A DNA stretch of 64,000 nt from Umbelopsis isabellina (Eukaryota; Mucoromycota; Umbelopsidomycetes; Umbelopsidales; Umbelopsidaceae), in the NCBI GenBank assembly GCA_016758905.1, contig JAEPQZ010000020.1:248001-312000 (forward strand), written 5' to 3'. Positions 48,758 through 61,050 of the stretch are shown piece by piece. Numbering within the stretch: the stretch's first letter is position 1; every line of letters begins with the position of its first letter. The translations under genes were made by a program, and so were the position numbers. The notes under the pieces are model-generated. The model searched no databases. It was not told the DNA's origin and saw only the letters and a program-made list of their open reading frames with translations.

Positions 48758-49702
48758 ATGTCAAAAATTCCAGAAGCTATGTCAAACCAACCCAACCAGC
48801 GGATACCGATGCAAGACGGTTCTAGTGTTAATACAGCATGCCCAGATTGCCAACGGAGACACAGTACGAGTCAGAGCTCTGACGGCAGACCATCTTCGTC
48901 CAAAGCAGACTGCGATGATTGCCAAGCTTGTGAGCAGCACTTTCGATTTTCAGCTCGAGTAGTCGAACTCAAGTGTCATAACTGTGGCACCACGAACACA
49001 CCGTTATGGCGACGTGATGAAAGTGGAAATACTATTTGTAATGCATGTGGATTATATTATAAACTACATCACATACACCGACCGATCACCATGAAAAAAG
49101 CCGTTATTAAACGTCGAAAACGAACAGCCCAGCCTAGTCACCTTGGCCCTCCTGTGGATTCGTCCTCAGCATATGAGCCTATTGCAACACGAGAATATTT
49201 TGGTTACAATGCTGGCCATAGTAATCAGTCAAGTGAAAGCACATTTTCATACCATCAACTGGACCCGACAGCTTCTCCAGAATACACTCGACGAAATACA
49301 GTCATTGCTGAACAAAACCATGCACAACAACCACCTGTAACAAATCAAGAAACCACTCTTCCGGCTATCAGCTCTATAATAGACCGATACAAGGATGATA
49401 ATCGAATGCCAGCCCATGGTACATCCGAAGAGACGGTAGCGTTGGAGACATTGCAATCAAAACGAGAACAATTGAGAAAAGAAGCCGAAGACATTAACGC
49501 GCTGCTGCGACAAACCTCCACAGTCCTTCATAACGTAGAGCATGTGCTAAACAAATCAGAAAGCCTCCCTGATAGACACAATTTTAGTTCAATGCTTACA
49601 CATGACCCTGACACAGCCAATGCAGTAGCATCCATCATTGTTTTTGGTGCCTCGACCATTCTCAATAATCCTCCTGTAGACAGTAGATCATCCTCATTAT
49701 AA
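48758..49702 (+). CDS. GATA-type zinc-finger transcription factor
   Basis: One exon, 314 residues. A single C-x2-C-x18-C-x2-C finger spans about residues 73-97 ([19 protein letters not shown] then [11 protein letters not shown]), followed by a basic tail ([10 protein letters not shown]) that contacts DNA and serves as a nuclear signal. The N-terminal region has extra Cys pairs ([18 protein letters not shown]) that do not form a second GATA finger but could bind metal. Near the C-terminus a coiled coil (residues about 225-265, [17 protein letters not shown]) resembles the dimerising zipper of Dal80-type factors. Role in nitrogen, iron or light response cannot be decided. GATA sites occur in its own upstream region. 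Confidence 0.88.
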   Translation: MSKIPEAMSNQPNQRIPMQDGSSVNTACPDCQRRHSTSQSSDGRPSSSKADCDDCQACEQHFRFSARVVELKCHNCGTTNTPLWRRDESGNTICNACGLYYKLHHIHRPITMKKAVIKRRKRTAQPSHLGPPVDSSSAYEPIATREYFGYNAGHSNQSSESTFSYHQLDPTASPEYTRRNTVIAEQNHAQQPPVTNQETTLPAISSIIDRYKDDNRMPAHGTSEETVALETLQSKREQLRKEAEDINALLRQTSTVLHNVEHVLNKSESLPDRHNFSSMLTHDPDTANAVASIIVFGASTILNNPPVDSRSSSL

Positions 49703-49882
49703 AAACCACCTATGTATTTCCAATGATTGTTTTGTTTGGGGTCATCGCGCCAATGTTACCATCGACTGGCCATTGTATATAAATGCGAATCTACACAGCC
49801 CTTTTCTTTTTTTTTTTTAAAAAAACACACATTTTCTCTTTTTTGTTAGTTTTTGTTTAATATGTACGTTGATATTGTTAAT

Positions 49883-50427
49883 TTAGTATGCGCTGGTTTG
49901 TCTATCGTAATTGGCACCTCCTGCTTTTCGCAAACGAGTGAGAATATCAGCCTCATCTAGATCGTGGACATGCGAGGCAGGGACCTCAATGTGGTAACTG
50001 CGGACAACGTTCTTGACTTCGGAGATCTGGATGCTTAGACGAGCGCGCTTCATGACACCCACAGCCTCTCCGCACCAGGGCACGAGAACGAATTTGACTC
50101 TTTGCGAGTACCTGAACAAAACAACCAAAGGTTTTTTTTTTTTTTTTTTAGGATCGCCGTCCTAAAAACCACATCTATTTTCATGGGGAGAAACAATCAA
50201 ACTTACTCGTCATTACTCATGTTCATACGGACATATCCCCATCCAGCAGTGTCGGCCTGCAGCTGTTGTACGAATTCAGAGAGACCGCCTGATCCTTTGC
50301 CTGACACTTGCAAGCGATCTGGCTTTCCAGAGGCTAAACCAAAGAAAACCCAGTTGGTTTCGGACTTGTCGTCTCGAACATCATCGTAGACGGCGGCCAA
50401 GTCGGGATCATTGACAAGGAGGGACAT
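49883..50427 (-). CDS. Coactosin-like ADF-homology protein
   Basis: Two exons: complement(join(49883..50111,50207..50427)), 149 residues. The fold is a single ADF-H domain: DVRDDKSETNWVFFGL, GWGYVRMNMSNDEYSQRVKF, VLVPWCGEAVGVMKRARL, which match coactosin rather than cofilin. Coactosin binds F-actin and counteracts capping. The start is the ATG at 50427. The intron carries a poly-T/poly-A tract next to the acceptor. Confidence 0.88.
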
Positions 50428-51723
50428 GACGAAATGCAAAGATGGTAAAAAGGTTGATGATGATAACAAGGCCAGCAAAGGGAATTCGCTGTTGTCGACG
50501 ACTTGGTCGGAGTTCAAAGCGGAATGTTTTCACCCTCCTCCTTCACCACACCTTCGTCACCGCAGGCAAACTCCATTCTCACACAAGGATGCCACCGGTC
50601 TGTAGTGCTAATGAGAGGGAAAACATATCGTTTGGGATGTGAAAAATTACTTTCTGCGGTATGATTTGAGAGAGGTGAGTGGTATAACTTGGTTGTTGGA
50701 TGGATCACTTAGGATTAAACACGGGCAAGTGTTGGTGCCTAGATTTAATTTATGCTCAGTTGAAAAAATAAACGGTAATGGATTTTATGTAGACAACATC
50801 CTTTACCCACATGTGAAAAGATTGATTGTATGTTCAACTTTTCTGTAACTTATCAATGAAAGTAATCAATCACAGTACTTCTCTCCATGTCGTCAATATA
50901 CTGGAGGAGCCAGACTGTATGGGTGAGCAAACAGACTTCACATGCCATGTGAGACCAACATTAATCTTATCCGAACGATATGGATTTACTTATATATGTC
51001 AATCGAGTTTTTTTACCATTGGAGTGTTTTGGACATATTACCAGACTTAGACAGGGGGTGATGCTGATTCGATCAGGTATATTACATATGTCTATACATG
51101 GAAATGGTTGTACAACGCGGCGGCCCGAGATGTTCCTCAAGCAAACACTGCGCTCACTGACCAGTAAGGAATCTCGCTTGATGTAGTGTGTCAAAACTGA
51201 GAGCAATCATAAGTAGTGGGCAAATGTTTTGTGATAACTACAAGATATTCACAAAAAAGGATGCTAAGCCGTCATAAATCAAAATGCCCTCGACAAACTT
51301 TCTGCGTTAGCGCTATGTCGACTACTTGTTTCATGCTACCATATTTCTGTACCAATATTATAACACATTCTTATTGTCAATGTCAGCTTATATACAAGTA
51401 TTTTCATCTGGTTTACTCACACCACAGCTTGCCATCCTTAGTTGCCCGCATATCTTATCCAAGTAGCATGATGCAAGCCGTAAATCCTAGACGATATCGC
51501 CCAACAGATAGGATTGCGACGCAGATCATTTCTCATTAGAAGTTGCTGCTTCAGGGGAATACTGTCGGAGATGCAGATGCTGTAAGGGCCTCGAAACAAA
51601 CCCACCTCTGTCAAATAAACTGAATCTCGGTGTAATCACGTTCTTTCGACATTCTACACCTACTTGCTATTTACACTACTACATTTGTACCGAGATTCGC
51701 CATTCCAAGCTCCATTACTGGTC
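50428..51723. other. Gene-free 1.3-kb stretch
   Basis: Several open frames of 60-107 codons on both strands show no motif, no codon-level consistency and no plausible splicing. The frame at 50639-50848 is hydrophobic-basic but unrecognised. It may be decayed sequence. Confidence 0.5.
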
Positions 51724-52618
51724 ATGGCGCAGGAGAAAGTCTATTCCAAGCGCGTTCGCGGCGATGTTAGTCCGCTACCGACTATAACTCGTTTCGGGCG
51801 CGTCCAAAAGCTACCCATCAAGCTGAGAATACAGGAGAAAGGTGTGTTACAGCCTACAGAAATACCTAACGGTCGTGGCATCTGTCTACGAGATTTACCA
51901 GGAGGTAAAAAATGACTTATCCCGGCAGGGTATCTGCCTCGTCGGGTCGTGCACAGGTGTAACAGCTTTTTTTTTACCATTAAATTTTCACAGTTAAAAA
52001 GCGGGTCGAAAATTCGCCAGCAAAGACGCAGCAAGCTTTGCATCAGATCTTGTTCGCGAGAAGTGATATTGGAGCTCGTTTAATTGCAAACATCTTGGCT
52101 TTCAAGGGTTGGGAGTTCACTTCCAACAGGGTACGATAGATGTTGGTATGATATCTGGCCGGGCAACAGCGAAATATTGATATGACTTGCTTTTCCAGGC
52201 ATTCAGAGCAACTTTACTCAGACGTACCCATTCACTCATCATGGAAGTATGTAGAATTTTTTCCTTACCGGTCCATTTGACGAAAGACCGGCTGGTCGAA
52301 AGATTATTGCAGTTTCTAGAATGCCCTAATCTCAATCTCGAGAGCCGTGGTTTTAAAGTAAGATCATACTCGTCATTAAGCTGGTTGCGTCAACGCTGTC
52401 TCACAGTTGCCTCTAATATATAGCAAACGTCCATTTTGCAATATATGCAGCCATTAACCTCTGATGTGTATCCGTTGCAAAAAAGAAGCAGAAGAGTTCG
52501 TACTACTAGTCCCAAAGTAAAAGCCGAATCAGACCAAGATGTGAAGGTTTTATGGGCTGTTCCTGTTGTTAGTCTAGAAGTCCTTCTCGCTAGAATAAAG
52601 AAGAGATCGATGCAGTAG
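51724..52618 (+). CDS. DEK/SAP-like chromatin-associated protein
   Basis: Four exons: join(51724..51904,51994..52130,52199..52357,52424..52618), 223 residues. After a basic head, the region ALHQILFARSDIGARLIANI, FKGWEFTSNR, then LIMEVCRIFSLPVHLTKDRL and VERLLQFLECPN matches the pseudo-SAP/SAP arrangement of DEK-type proteins (LHKILFG..., LKEICKVLDL, TKEELVERILNFL), which bind DNA and chromatin. The C-terminus is basic. It is shorter than animal DEK and lacks its C-terminal winged helix. Domain call moderate, cellular role inferred. Confidence 0.65.
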
Positions 52619-52978
52619 GATCTGATTCTACTGAATTTCATGATGGCCACATAGCCGTGTACATTGCTATAGGCAGTCATGTTCTATTAGTAGCAGTCGG
52701 TCTTCATATTTTATTGGTTTACCGAATACCGCATAACCCGGGGGTTTAGAATTCCAATTTTGATGAGTGTCTACCAAATGCCGTATATGCAATTAGGCAG
52801 TGTGGGATCATGATTCATCCTAGAGAAGCAATAATAAAATGCTAATTTTGCCTTTTCCTTCCCGTGGCGTCTACCTTTTTCACTTTGAAATTCTCGTTAA
52901 AGTGAAAATAGTTTATAAAAGCAAACCAAGAAGTCAACAAAAATAATCTGATAAAGTTTACGCCCGCCACTCATTTCA
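52619..52978. other. Spacer, promoter of MFS gene
   Basis: 360 bp with no coding signal; AT-rich towards the right. Confidence 0.6.
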
Positions 52979-54823
52979 ATGTCAGAATCTGATAATGAAA
53001 CTCCTTTTCGTTCCTGGCATTCGATACGAGCTTGGTCTTCTACTTATCCACAAATGACCGAGCCATATCCTACCGAGAAGCCGCATTCTTCATTGGAAGA
53101 AAGTGATAAGGAGAGACACATCCCAGATTCAGAAGAAGTAAAAACAGATGTAGACTCGAAAGAGGAGAAACAAACAGATGCCTTGCTGGCCACTGCTCCA
53201 TGGCAGTACAAGCTCGTGGCTCTCATAACAGCTCTGATGCTACCAAGTAAGAGAGAAATAACATAAGTTTCTGGATTGATAGTGATTTTAAAGTAAAAGT
53301 TGCTCAAATGATCAGTCGGCTCTCATTTCTCACAAAGTGCCATATCGGCAATGAAATCAAGCATTAAAACGGTACGTACATAAGACCTCAATTACTAGCT
53401 GAAAGCAGTTGCTTGAATCTGATAACTTTTTTAGAAATTGCAAATCAACAATACGAGATACGGAGTGTTGTCATCTTCGGTTTCGATTATCAATACTATA
53501 TTTCCTATAGCTGGTGGCTTCTTTATTGATGCTTTTGGTTCAGCCTGGGGCACTCTGGCAGTTAATGCCTTTGTCATTGTCGGATGTTTATTGACAGCCA
53601 TTGCTGCACACATTGAGTCATTCGCACTCATGATTGTCGGTAGGGTCATTTTTGGAATTGGCAGCGGGCTGATTGTCACCATGCAAGAATCGCTATTATC
53701 AAAATGGTTCCGTACTCAGCACCTGTCTATCGCTATTGGACTGCAGCTTTCCATTAGTCGGTTGGCTACCTTCTTAGGTACAATTGCTGCCGGCGCTATA
53801 GTCCACGATACAGGAAACTGGGTATGGTCGTTTTGGCTTTCATTTATCATTTGCGCTTTCTCCGTGTTCATGAATGTCATTTACGCCTTGGTGGTTAGGC
53901 ACTTGAGGGGCCAGGTCGTCACTAAACGTGAGGTCATGGAATTGAAAGCCAAAAAATCCTTCAATTGGAGATCTATCACCAAGTTTCCCGTCTATTACTG
54001 GCACATCATCCTCATTGAGTTCATATTTGCCGCCGTATGGTCATCTTTCCAGACCATCAGTACCGACCTTGTACAGGTTCATTTTGGCACAACTCAGGTT
54101 CTAGCTGCCTATACTGCCAGTGCATCCTTGGTCGTCCCAATTGTCGCCACCCCTGTGCTTGGAATCTTCATGGACTATTTTGGCAAGCGCATAATCATAC
54201 GTAAGTTCTGTTCGATTGATTCTTAGAGTTAGACACGAGATCTGATGATATTCTTTGCAGTACTGGTATCGGCCGTGTTTCTTATATTGAGTTGCGCCTT
54301 GTTGGGATGGACGTATGTCAATGCCGTCGTTGGAATGGTGTTTTATAGCATCTCACTTGCATTTGGACCTATTAGTATGATCACCTCTATCGGCATGATA
54401 CTACCCTCCGACTATATTGGTACAGGCTTGGGATTGTACAAAAGTTCAAACAATGTTGGTACTTCCATTTTGGATATTGTTGTGGGAGTAGTGCAAGACA
54501 ATACTGCCGGGCAAGCATACACTGGCGTCATGATTTTGTTCATTGTACTATCTTGCATCGGATTCCTGCTTATCGCGCTTCTATGGTTGTCACAAAGAAT
54601 GTATCTGGGCAATTTATTGGAAGCTGGTCACCAAAAGCGCGTTCAGAAAATGCAAGAAATCAACGATCAACAGTTACTCCTTACTAAACAAGGAGAGGAT
54701 CCATATGTTAATGTCACGAGCGGCATTCTCAATTATGTTTACATCGGCGCTTTCATCGTCTGCTTGCTAGTGGCATGGGTTCTTTTCTTTGTTTTTGCTA
54801 TCAGTGGCCAGGTCGATGTATAG
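52979..54823 (+). CDS. Major facilitator transporter, MFSD1-like
   Basis: Four exons: join(52979..53246,53316..53371,53435..54200,54261..54823), 550 residues. A charged N-terminus of about 70 residues precedes about 12 membrane spans. Features are QINNTRYGVLSSSVSIINTI and GGFFIDAFGSAWGTL in helices 2-3, GRVIFGIGSGLIV in helix 4, and MDYFGKR between helices 8 and 9. The pattern of an SS-V-S-N-T helix after a disordered head resembles MFSD1, a lysosomal dipeptide uniporter in animals, and related fungal and amoebal carriers. The substrate is not certain. Confidence 0.75.
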
Positions 54824-55790
54824 TTAGAATCATATTTGAAAATTTGCAAATGAGATACCATCAACTAGATCAACCTATCAAGCTCCTCTTTTTTCATCGC
54901 CCCATTCTTCATTAATAGCCTTTCATACAGTATTATTCATACACATAAATGCCAATTTGGTCACTATTTCTTCCACGTGTAACTGAGATCCTTAAGTTAT
55001 CTCATATATGTAAACAACTGTTGTTAACTGCCAAGAGTGTTTTGTTAACAACATATATGAGTATCAAGAAATCAATTGTAGCTAAGGTATTAATAATGAA
55101 AACTCTTTCAGACAAGGCTTTGGTGGTTTAATTCAACCATTTATAATCAAACATTGAGCAACGACGTCAATGATCTGATAATTTAATTTCGCCGACAAGG
55201 GAATGACAGTCGCAAGTAGACATTGAGCAGTCACCATATTACCATTATTAATAATGCCCAGTCCACTTCAACATGAGTTCGCAGACGATTACACTAGACC
55301 AACCTTGAAATTTCAAATGTTAGCAAGACCAATCACTTGAAAAATATATTTTTAAAGACTTTTAACACTTTATTCAGATAAAATCGAGGTAAAACACTCC
55401 ATTACTCGTCAAAGTGCGAATTTGATCCAGGCGCTCGAGCCAGGTAGTCTGAGTAAAATTGAATCTCCGCCGAGAACAAGATTGACAATGTGGTCGCTGA
55501 TCGAGGTGGGAATGGAGTCAAACTATAGCATAATCTCGAAGTAATATATAGACCATGGGAGCTGAAAGTTTTTTCGATTCATAAGGCACTGATATAAAAG
55601 TAGTTCAGAACGATGTTTATGACATTCCCAGATCCACATTAGGAATTACAAACATACAGCCCATTATTAATGCCTGAGTTGAAAAGTTTTACCCGTTGTC
55701 CCACAATGCAAATCCAAAAAGTATAAAGTCGGCCAGATCCACTTTCAATAACAAACAACAAACAACTCACTTATTTTAACAACTTCCAAA
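54824..55790. promoter_or_regulatory. Long spacer with TATA box for dehalogenase-like gene
   Basis: 967 bp without a gene. TATAAAG at 55722-55728 is 63-69 bp upstream of the hydrolase ATG and is followed by a CA-rich leader (AACAAACAACAAACAACTC), a strong-promoter layout. Confidence 0.6.
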
Positions 55791-56666
55791 ATGACTACTT
55801 CTATTCAACGCATAGCTGTCGATGGTGTCGACGTATTTTACAGAGAAGCTGGCAACGCGAGCGCACCTCACGTTGTCCTTCTCCACGGATTTCCTTCTTC
55901 ATCACATCAGTACAGAAATTTGATTCCTATCCTGGCCGAGAAGTATCATGTTGTTGCTCCTGATCTACCTGGCTTTGGCTTCACCGACGTTCCCGATGAA
56001 AGAAACTACAAGTACACTTTTGAAAATATAGCCAACACTATTGGGGAGTTTCTCTCTGCTCTGAAGATTACAAAGTTCGCGGTCTACATATTTGATTATG
56101 GTGCGCCAACCGCTTTCAGACTTGCTTTGACCCGACCTGATCTGACTATTACTGGCATTATCTCACAAAACGGAAACGCCTATGAAGTGGGTTTGGGAGG
56201 CTTCTGGGAGCCTCTCAAAAAGTACTGGAAGGACAACACAAAGGAAAATCGCGATGCTCTCAGACCTTTCTTCACAATGGACGTTACCAAGTCACAGTAC
56301 TTTGGCGGCGTGTCCGAAGATCGAGCAAGCAAGATTCAACCCGAAGCATATTACTTGGATCAGGCTCTTCTAGATAGGCCTGGCAACAACGAAATTCAGC
56401 TTGATCTGTTCTATGACTACAGAACAAATGTGGAACTGTATCCTCAATTTCAAGCATATCTCAAATCCAAAAAGGTTCCAGTACTTGCCGTTTGGGGTAA
56501 AAATGATCCTATCTTCATTCCTCCGGGTGCTGAAGCTTTCAAGCAGGATAACTCTGAGGCTATTGTTAAGCTATATGATACTGGCCACTTTGCTTTGGAA
56601 AGTCATCTCGAGGAGATCTCTCAAGATATACTTGCCTTCTTGGAAACCAATGTCAAAAACGCATAA
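55791..56666 (+). CDS. Intronless alpha/beta hydrolase, dehalogenase/epoxide-hydrolase type
   Basis: One exon, 291 residues. VVLLHGFPSSSHQYRNLIP gives the HGFP oxyanion motif. The nucleophile elbow IFDYGAPTAFRLA carries Asp instead of Ser, as in haloalkane/fluoroacetate dehalogenases and soluble epoxide hydrolases. WGKNDPIF supplies the acid Asp and TGHFALE the base His. Close relatives are common in bacteria and scattered in fungi. It lacks introns while nearly all neighbours have several, so bacterial origin is a reasonable inference. The substrate is unknown. No targeting signal is seen. Confidence 0.85.
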   Translation: MTTSIQRIAVDGVDVFYREAGNASAPHVVLLHGFPSSSHQYRNLIPILAEKYHVVAPDLPGFGFTDVPDERNYKYTFENIANTIGEFLSALKITKFAVYIFDYGAPTAFRLALTRPDLTITGIISQNGNAYEVGLGGFWEPLKKYWKDNTKENRDALRPFFTMDVTKSQYFGGVSEDRASKIQPEAYYLDQALLDRPGNNEIQLDLFYDYRTNVELYPQFQAYLKSKKVPVLAVWGKNDPIFIPPGAEAFKQDNSEAIVKLYDTGHFALESHLEEISQDILAFLETNVKNA

Positions 56667-56879
56667 ATTCAATTAGTATGCATGCTTTTGCTAGCTAGAT
56701 AGAGCGCCTGCATATAAAATATAATAAATAAAATGCTCAATTTTAGCTAAACGACAGTGCCAAAATTTTGTTGAACATGGTGTTTTAAAATCTGTTTTTA
56801 TTTGATTTGTTTAACAGTATTCTGTTTAATACAAGATTTGTCATAATTTGATTCTCAACTGATTCTACCGATGCTCAGT

Positions 56880-58008
56880 TTAACATCCAGAGCTGGTGCT
56901 AGTGGCAGTGTTGAAGAGCGCAGCTTCAGCTTTGCGGCGGCTAAGAAGGGTACCGCCATTGAGGTACTCTTGAGGGAACAAGTTGTAGATGCCCTGTGAG
57001 AGTATATGTTAGATATATGGTGACGAAAGTAACCCGCGTATAGGACAATGTCATACCTGATAGTCGCGGTTGGCCATGTGCTCGTAGATTTTGCTTCCTA
57101 GGAAACCGCCAGAGCCAACATTATAGGTGAAGCTCACAAGTGCATTAAATTGATTGCAATTCAGAGGGCAGTTTTGAGTTTTAACTGCGTTGCAAACAGT
57201 CTTTTCAAAACCAGCCAGATCTTGTTGAAGCAGCTTTTGACCTTCTGCCTTGGTAATAGGTGGACTAAGCTGTTTGCAGTGTTGGGAGTCGCTATAAATC
57301 AATCATTAGTCTTATTTTCACAATTGACTCTGACCGAGATGAAAAGAGGTATTTACGCATCACAGTTGTGGCCATATCCAATGGTAGGATGGCCAGCACC
57401 ATCATTATAGATAGTAGCAGACCAGCCCTCATGTTGCTCAAGGAAGGTAAGACCAACCTGATTCATGTGTCCACCACAGCCACCGCCGGATCCGCCACCA
57501 CCAGATGTGCTACATCTCTGAAGCAAACACTGTTAATGACTGATCATATTCTATTTTAATTCCAGGTTATCTGTTACTCACAGGAATATTGGGGTCAAAG
57601 GAAGAATATCCAGTCTTCACATATGCATCAGGAAGGTAATATTTTCCATCTAATAATGTAAGTGAGACATGGCGGTTCATTTAGACAATAGATTATCATG
57701 TATGCAGCTAAACATTCACCGTACCGTAATCCCAGATGTTGGTACCGTAAAGAGTATCACCGGTTGTCTGGCATTTAACTAAAAAAATGTATCAGCAATC
57801 ATATTGCGCATTCAGGCTGGTCATTGAGCAAAAACTAACCATTGATGCATGCCCCAGTCTTGTAAACATTGGTAGTTCGGGAAGCACTGGATTTAGGAGC
57901 AGAGCGTCCATCTAGATCAGTCTCTGCAGTGATGCATGCTTCAGCATGAGAGGCAAACAGACCAGCAACCACAAGGGAGGCGGATAGAAGAATGTTGGTA
58001 AAGTGCAT
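56880..58008 (-). CDS. Secreted GH24 (phage-type) lysozyme with SH3-like domain
   Basis: Six exons: complement(join(56880..56993,57057..57291,57357..57517,57582..57649,57725..57778,57840..58008)), 266 residues. There is a signal peptide (HFTNILLSASLVVAGLFASH). A bacterial-SH3-like module follows (about 25-97: TDLDGRSAPKSS, DTLYGTNIWDYG, DAYVKTGY), then a Gly-rich linker and the GH24 domain. The catalytic Glu, Asp and Thr lie in EQHEGWSATIYNDGAGHPTI with GYGHNC after them, and RRKAEAALF is near the end. It should cleave peptidoglycan of bacteria outside the cell. A TATA box (TATAAAAAA) is at 58063-58071. GH24 enzymes are widespread in phages, and fungal copies are usually explained by transfer. 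Confidence 0.88.
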
Positions 58009-59010
58009 GGCTACAAGTTGCTTTCTTATTGAGTAAGCCCTCTTCAAAGGGACTTCAAGCTCTTTTTTATATCCAACACAGCAGACCAACAAAGCCAATG
58101 TTGAGTGCTGCGCATTGAGAATGTTGAGTAACATAATTTGCATACTGCATTTAATTGTACTCTCAATCCTATCCTTTTAGGACGCTTTATCTTAAGCTAA
58201 CCGCAAGCTCTATGCATTTAAAGCTAATCGAAGGAAAAAAAGATGTATTATTATTAATTTATGAACTGCGATGTTACACATGCTGGACCTAAACCAATGC
58301 ATTGATAAGAATTAGGCTGAGGAACAGTGTGTTAACAACAATTCTCAGCAAATGTATTACCGGGCGCGCTAATGTAAAGCAAAGTGGTTCTCAGGTCTTT
58401 GCATTCAGGTACACTAATATGGGTCTACAATATGGTGGATCTGCACGTTCTTTATTGCCGCATCTGGTAATTTTTCCACCAATGCGCAGTTTCACTGGAT
58501 GCGCAGCTAGAGTTGGCCTAGATCAATATTGCGCAGCAGCTGGCTGCATTCAAGAAAAGATGTGAAAAGACATCAACTATAAGTCTTCTACTTGTTATGG
58601 TCGAATGCAATATCCACAGAAATATGTACTTCCAGCACAATGCCTATGTAAAGTAAACACATGGGAAACCTCATATTACAACCTGGGTAGTAATAGAATT
58701 TTAAAGTTGTGGAAGTTAAGCATATTACCTGGTTCAGTGGTAATCCGGGGATATCTTCAGAGCCTTTGTGTCACCAAAACTAAACAAATGCTTATGCTGA
58801 TCCCAAACACTATATTCCAATTAGATGGAATGTGTTATTTACGTACAGATCTCACTTTTATTCAAGGATATTTTTTCTTTAGTTTGTACATAATAAGTTT
58901 GAAGTACATCAGTCTTTTTAACTTAATGCTATTCGGTTCCAAATCCTTGTCTGGGTATGTACAGGTCAGTATTTTTTATAATACATAACTGTAATCTTCT
59001 GCCGCCAACA
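58009..59010. other. Gene-free 1-kb stretch
   Basis: It holds the lysozyme promoter at the left. The frames at 58302-58565 and 58605-58988 have no recognisable motif and are not called. Confidence 0.55.
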
Positions 59011-60373
59011 CTATATATTCTCCACGCCCATTTCTGGGTCTAAAGATTGTATAGAGCGGCGACTTCTCCAATAATTAATTAAGTCTTTAGCCGATGCCAC
59101 GACGGCAGGATCAGAGAAGTATATCAATCCTAAAAATATACCTGTGATCATGTTAAACATTGAGTATACACAATTAGAGTCTTGCACAAAAATTAAATCT
59201 TACCTTCCGATCCGCTCAGAGTATAATTAGCAATGAGATAACTTAAATCTTGATCTTCCAAGCTTTGGGTCTTAATTATGAACACAATTCCAAAAATTCT
59301 GGTGACGAGCAAGACTGATATATAAAATTACGAGTGGGTGAACCTTCCTTTGAGACTTCTGTAACCTGACTAGATACTCACCTAGAATGTAAAGCAGACA
59401 CCGAAGTGTGACCTTATGATAGATTGTGGTATATTCTTCATCTTTGGATTTTAATGCTTGATAAGAGCTCGCGCTCGCGTAACTCTCTGATTGCTTGTTG
59501 GCTTCGTCTTTTGGTTTAGACTTGTTCGAAAAGAGAATGTTCTTGAACCAGTCTTTCTTCACTTTAAGCGCAACAATAATGCTGATGAAGAGGACAACGC
59601 ACAATAGAAATACTGAGCCTCTGAAATAAAAGTAATATTTCTACAACGAACAAATGCGATAGTTAGAAATTTCGGCCGTTTCCAAAAATTTCCATAAATT
59701 CAATATCGTACAAATATGAAACCTTTGCCATGCTGGAGATTCAAATGATTGGCGTGCCTATTGGTTATTTATATTACTATATCGCTCTCCAACTTCTCCA
59801 GTACAACATTTTAGGCTCATCAAAACTTACCAGCAAGTTTCGTTTAGATCCCCCTCCTGTATCTCTTGTGATACGATCATGCTGTACAAGAACACAACCA
59901 AACCATTGATAAAACTGAAAGCCCATATCAGTATGAAATAAATTCGCTCATGCGGTGTATACTTGGACTTGCTGACAACAACCAGTATGAATAAGTTGAA
60001 ACCGACTAACAAAATTGATATGGCTGCTACCGTATCAGAAATCATAATGAAAATGGCTGTTGTGATGCAGAAGCCGACACTCGTACTTGAGGAGCCAAGC
60101 ATAGCTATAACCCATATGGAATACGACAACGAAGCTGCATTGGCAAGAAATACTAGTCTTAATGATGTTCGATCTGCTAGACCTGGTCGATAATATACCA
60201 TGCAAAGAAAAGATATGGCAACACATAACCCAACGAAGAGTGATATAGCATTAACAGTTATAGGAAGCTGTCGATTGTGTTTGTTACCTTTATGCTTGTT
60301 TTCAAACTCACAAAAGTAGGTCACTTACGACTAGTATTTTATCGGGAAAATCATAGTCGTCTAGAGTAGACAT
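59011..60373 (-). CDS. Seven-transmembrane receptor-like protein
   Basis: Model of six exons: complement(join(59011..59141,59204..59314,59382..59640,59723..59732,59831..60267,60329..60373)), 330 residues. Membrane spans alternate with short loops: AISLFVGLCVAISFLCMVYY, LRLVFLANAASLSYSIWVIA, ILLVGFNLFILVVV and YFILIWAFSFINGLVVFLYS. The last span ends in GIFLGLIYFSDPAVVASAK, where the F.DP ending recalls helix 7 of fungal cAMP-receptor-like GPCRs. The large third loop is Lys/Ser-rich. The join between 59831 and 59640 needs a 10-nt exon (C ATG GCA AAG) with a weak donor, and that part is uncertain. Ligand unknown. Confidence 0.65.
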
Positions 60374-61050
60374 TAAAGAGGAAGTGATCGGGAAAAGCCA
60401 AGACTATAATCACTGTTTCATGAAAAATTTATGCATATTCTGCCAGAAAATATTGTTTCACATCAATAAAGATCCATGAGACATCATACCACTATATAGA
60501 GAAACAGCCATATTGATAGTAAAAGGAAAATATCAAGTAATTCGGCAGCATCTCCATAGCTGTACCAATACGCAAGGCTCACTTATGTTTACAGAGCTGC
60601 GTTTTTGTACCATAAAAATGGGTAAACATCATTACTTGATGTGTGCTTTACTACAATTGAAACATAATGATGTGCGCCTTACGCAACAAAGTGTGCGATT
60701 ACATGTAACTGCTCGTCGCAAGCAATAGCGGCAAACTTCACATATTCCTAGTCCGTAGATGACCATTACCATTGAGCCCGCGGGTAACACTCACTCCAAA
60801 GTGGGCCACTGTTCTACAGCGTTTAAAGTTTGGTGAGCTTATGTGGATAGTGAACATCAGAATGGTTCGAGCTAGACTTTCTTTTCCGATTAATGATAAG
60901 TTCTAACCCAGCGTTCAACGAGATATTTTAAGCACATGAAAAAAGTGGTCTTTTACTATAATAAAAATATCTACATATAAAGAGAATTCAAAAGCTACAC
61001 TATCAAAGCATGCAAACTAGATAATCACTAAAGGTACATATCTAGCTCTC
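60374..61050. other. Gene-free spacer
   Basis: 677 bp; a 71-codon frame (60513-60728) is not supported. No other signal. Confidence 0.6.

Noticed and set aside
58302-58988. Two plus-strand frames after the lysozyme gene
   Set aside because: No motif, no consistent splicing, AT-rich composition.
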